From the NCBI GenBank assembly GCA_022601195.1, contig JAHZIX010000050.1, forward strand, positions 62,001-126,000: 64,000 bases of DNA, given 5' to 3'. The translations under genes were made by a program, and so were the position numbers. Each line of letters begins with the position of its first letter. Positions within the stretch are counted from its first letter, which is position 1. The notes beneath the pieces are model-generated. The model was not told the origin of the DNA. It was given only the letters and a program-made list of their open reading frames with translations, and searched no databases. This DNA comes from Deltaproteobacteria bacterium (GTDB lineage: Bacteria; Acidobacteriota; Thermoanaerobaculia; Multivoradales; JAHZIX01). Below, piece after piece: positions 61,632 to 64,000 of the stretch.

Positions 61632-63782
61632 CTACTCCGCATAGCCAAGAGATTTCAGTCTGCGTCGCAGTGCCTCGTCGATCTCAGGCTCCTTCGCCTC
61701 TTCCCCCGCCGTTGCAGCTTGCGCCGCGGCGTCGCGGATCCTGCCCCGGAGCTGGCTCAACAGCCACAACGCCTCCTCCTGGTTCCCCACCGGCAAGGGG
61801 AGCATCTCCATCGGGTCCTCCTCGAGATCGTAGACTTCTACGGAATCCCGGCGGCGGCCGGTGCCCTGCCCTTGGCCCCAGGCGTTGCCCCTCCGAGGAG
61901 CCCAAATGACCTTCCAGCGGCCCCTTTGCAACGAAAATATTCCACCCTTCACACTCGCTGCTGCAGCGAAGTGCTGCGCCGGGCCGTCCGCGGCCAGCAG
62001 TCTCTTGGACAGCCACTCCAACCTGCCCGCAGGAAGGCCCCCTGGCGTCACCGCGCCCGGCGTCTTCGCTGACTCGGCTACCTCTGCCAGAAAGCCATGA
62101 ACATCCAGGGTGCTGGTCGGGCGGCTGATTCGGCCAACCCCAATTCGCCCCGGCGCCCAAACCACCAAAGGGATGCGGATCATCTCTTCGAAAAGGGTGT
62201 AGCCGTGCAGCACCCCGCGGTGCTCGAAGAGCTCTTCCCCATGGTCAGAAGTGGCGACCACCAGAGTCTCGTGATCTTCGAAGCGATTTCCAAGCCCCTT
62301 CAGGAACTCTCCCAACTGGGCGTCCGCGTATTCGAGGCTAGCTCGGTAGAGGCAAACGATCCGAGCTCGGTCACTGGCCTGGGGACGAATCCTGCCCCGA
62401 CGGATCTCCGCCAGAGTCTCCGTCGTCCCATCCATAGTGGAGGGGATGCCACTGCAATTCTTGCCAACCAATGGGGGCGGTGGACGATAAGGATTGTGGG
62501 GATGGAGCACGTGGACGTAGAGGAACACCGAGTCTTCGGGAGCCAAGGTCGAGACCCAGCTCAGGGCGGCCTCATGGAGGCGCTCCGCATCATCGAAGTA
62601 TCGATCGCCCTCCTGTTCCGGCGAGGCCTCCGCAGCCACCTCGAATCCCTGGCCGAGACCGTATTTGGTGTTGACCCAAGGATTGTTGGAAAACAACCCG
62701 GTTCGGTAGCCGGCATCACGAAACCTCTCCGCCAGAGTCGTCTCCTCCTCCCCAAGGCTCCATCCACCCTGCTGGTTCCAGACCCGTCCGACGTGCAGGG
62801 CCTTGGTGGAAGGCAGCGTATTGGGTGCTACAGCGCGGTGACTGCCGAAGCTCAAGCCCTGGGAGCCGAGGGTGCCCCAGGTAGACTCCGGGGCCAGATT
62901 GTCCACCGCCTCAGCGCGCAGGGCATCCATCACATAGACGAGAACCAGGCGAGGCCTCTCGAGACCGACCCCGTCCGGGGTTCCTGGAACGCCTTGAGCC
63001 TCCGAGGCTTCCGGGGTAACCGGGTCATCTTGGTCGGTGACCTTTTCCCTCTCTCCACTCTTTACCAAAGCAAGATCCGTCGATTCCCTCCGTTGGAGAG
63101 AGAGACGGAGTCGTGCCCCCTCTGGGTGACGGAGCCGGAGCCGCGACCAGCTCCCGCCTTTTAAGACCAAGCTCTGCGCGGCACCGTCCTTCGAGCTCGA
63201 GAGGGGCTCCTGGGAAGAAGAATCCCACAGGCTCCAAGGGACACCTGGTTCTGCCTGGATCTCAACCACCGAGGACATCTCCGAGTCGAGAGCCAAAGAA
63301 CATTCCGTGACTCGCATCGGCGAATCCTGCAAGGGGAGAAAACGCCCTCCCTGAACGGAGAAGGGCTCCTCGCCACCGATCTCGAGGTAGCGAATTCCAG
63401 GTGGGCCGTACGGGATTTCTATGCGTTGGCGGCTGTCTTGGGCCTCCACCGCAGCTGCCTGGCCGTCGATCTTCGCTCTCAAGACCGGAGCCTCCGTCGC
63501 CAGAACCAAGGAACCGCCACGACCATCCGTGGCCAAAGCGATAGAAGCACTCCCCGTTGGGGCACGCAGCCACCCCTTCTGGTCGTGGTCCGGCCACCAG
63601 CCATTGAGGAAACGGGTCGCGGAGTGGGAATTGGGGCGAGCTACTTGCGTTGCCAGGTCGAGGTCCTCACAAACCGCTCCTGGGCCGAGCTCCAAACTCA
63701 CTCCTTGCGGGAGCCGCCGAACCTCCCCACCTCCACAGGCCACCAGAAGGAAGCTGAAAACAAACAACCTCCCCGCCACCAT
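61632..63782 (-). CDS. Sulfatase-fold (alkaline phosphatase superfamily) lipoprotein
   Basis: About 716 residues. The ATG at 63782 gives a lipoprotein signal (MVAGRLFVFSFLLVACGG, lipobox LVAC). A beta-rich N-terminal region of about 270 residues precedes the catalytic domain. Metal ligands appear in VLVYVMDALR and TSDHGEELFEHRG. At the nucleophile position the sequence is APNTLPSTKALHVG, so the C/S-x-P-x-R motif of true sulfatases is missing and Thr is likely the nucleophile. It may be a phosphoethanolamine-transferase- or phosphodiesterase-like enzyme rather than a sulfatase. The frame extends upstream to 63920 as an alternative start. Confidence 0.85.
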   Translation of the reverse strand: MVAGRLFVFSFLLVACGGGEVRRLPQGVSLELGPGAVCEDLDLATQVARPNSHSATRFLNGWWPDHDQKGWLRAPTGSASIALATDGRGGSLVLATEAPVLRAKIDGQAAAVEAQDSRQRIEIPYGPPGIRYLEIGGEEPFSVQGGRFLPLQDSPMRVTECSLALDSEMSSVVEIQAEPGVPWSLWDSSSQEPLSSSKDGAAQSLVLKGGSWSRLRLRHPEGARLRLSLQRRESTDLALVKSGEREKVTDQDDPVTPEASEAQGVPGTPDGVGLERPRLVLVYVMDALRAEAVDNLAPESTWGTLGSQGLSFGSHRAVAPNTLPSTKALHVGRVWNQQGGWSLGEEETTLAERFRDAGYRTGLFSNNPWVNTKYGLGQGFEVAAEASPEQEGDRYFDDAERLHEAALSWVSTLAPEDSVFLYVHVLHPHNPYRPPPPLVGKNCSGIPSTMDGTTETLAEIRRGRIRPQASDRARIVCLYRASLEYADAQLGEFLKGLGNRFEDHETLVVATSDHGEELFEHRGVLHGYTLFEEMIRIPLVVWAPGRIGVGRISRPTSTLDVHGFLAEVAESAKTPGAVTPGGLPAGRLEWLSKRLLAADGPAQHFAAAASVKGGIFSLQRGRWKVIWAPRRGNAWGQGQGTGRRRDSVEVYDLEEDPMEMLPLPVGNQEEALWLLSQLRGRIRDAAAQAATAGEEAKEPEIDEALRRRLKSLGYAE

Positions 63783-64000
63783 GGGGCTGGCTAGGAATCG
63801 AGACCGCCAGCTACCCGCTGACAGCCTTGACTGGCCCTGTCCTCCCTTCCTCACTCCGGCTCTCGAAGGAACCCGCCCTGAGAACCGAGACTCCAATTGC
63901 CGATCGCGAAGACCTACCATGCGCGTTCCTGGCCCCCCTCAGTCCTTTCGGACACAGAGCGCCCTCCCTTCTTTTGGCTGTTTCAAAGCCAAATACTAAC
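63783..64000. other. Upstream region at the window edge
   Basis: No gene recognised in the last 218 bp apart from the possible N-terminal extension of the sulfatase-fold gene. Its promoter is presumably here or beyond the edge. Confidence 0.3.

Overview
The window looks like chromosomal DNA of an Acidobacteriota member, possibly Thermoanaerobaculia-like. This is an inference from gene content and high GC: an ADOP-type orphan permease, an ECF sigma factor beside a serine/threonine kinase with TPRs, three REP-associated Y1 transposases (RAYTs), a large secreted RHS/YD-repeat protein, and a C-terminal FADGFESGN-type motif. No rRNA, tRNA or CRISPR array was seen.

Layout. 0-2 kb: end of a glycan locus (truncated polyprenyl sugar-phosphate transferase, B12-binding radical SAM enzyme). 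2-13.5 kb: loosely packed region with RAYT 1, REP-like repeats, a possible structured RNA and unrecognised membrane or secreted proteins. 13.8-20.4 kb: RHS protein interrupted in frame by a MITE-like element, followed by an overlapping lipoprotein, a second lipoprotein and a frameshifted third; these are candidate immunity genes. 20.5-26.2 kb: PGDYG-like protein, CdtB-like nuclease gene with an in-frame stop, ADOP permease, RRM protein. 26.3-26.6 kb: repeat island.

26.6-55.6 kb: a nonribosomal peptide/glycan cluster. The + strand run is GT-C glycosyltransferase, acyl-CoA dehydrogenase, HupE-like protein, stand-alone adenylation (A) enzyme, stand-alone carrier protein, and a C-A-PCP synthetase whose A domain is interrupted between cores A8 and A10 by a complete PP-loop (AANH/N-acetyl-sugar-amidotransferase-like) domain with a Cys4 knuckle. 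After RAYT 2, a - strand operon with 4-nt overlaps encodes C-A-PCP-TE synthetase, methyltransferase, sulfotransferase and GT2. Then come a GT4, a flippase, a UGT-like GT1, a second sulfotransferase, a UDP-galactopyranose-mutase-like flavoenzyme, a small membrane protein homologous to that enzyme's C-terminus, and another GT2. The simplest reading is a short peptide (starter, Asn-like residue modified by the PP-loop domain, one more residue) that is released by the TE, methylated, sulfated and glycosylated. The product is unknown.

55.7-64 kb: RAYT 3, ECF sigma factor plus TPR kinase, a secreted protein of unknown function, and a sulfatase-fold lipoprotein. Short tandem repeats (12-18 bp) recur both between genes and, in frame, inside the synthetase and kinase genes.
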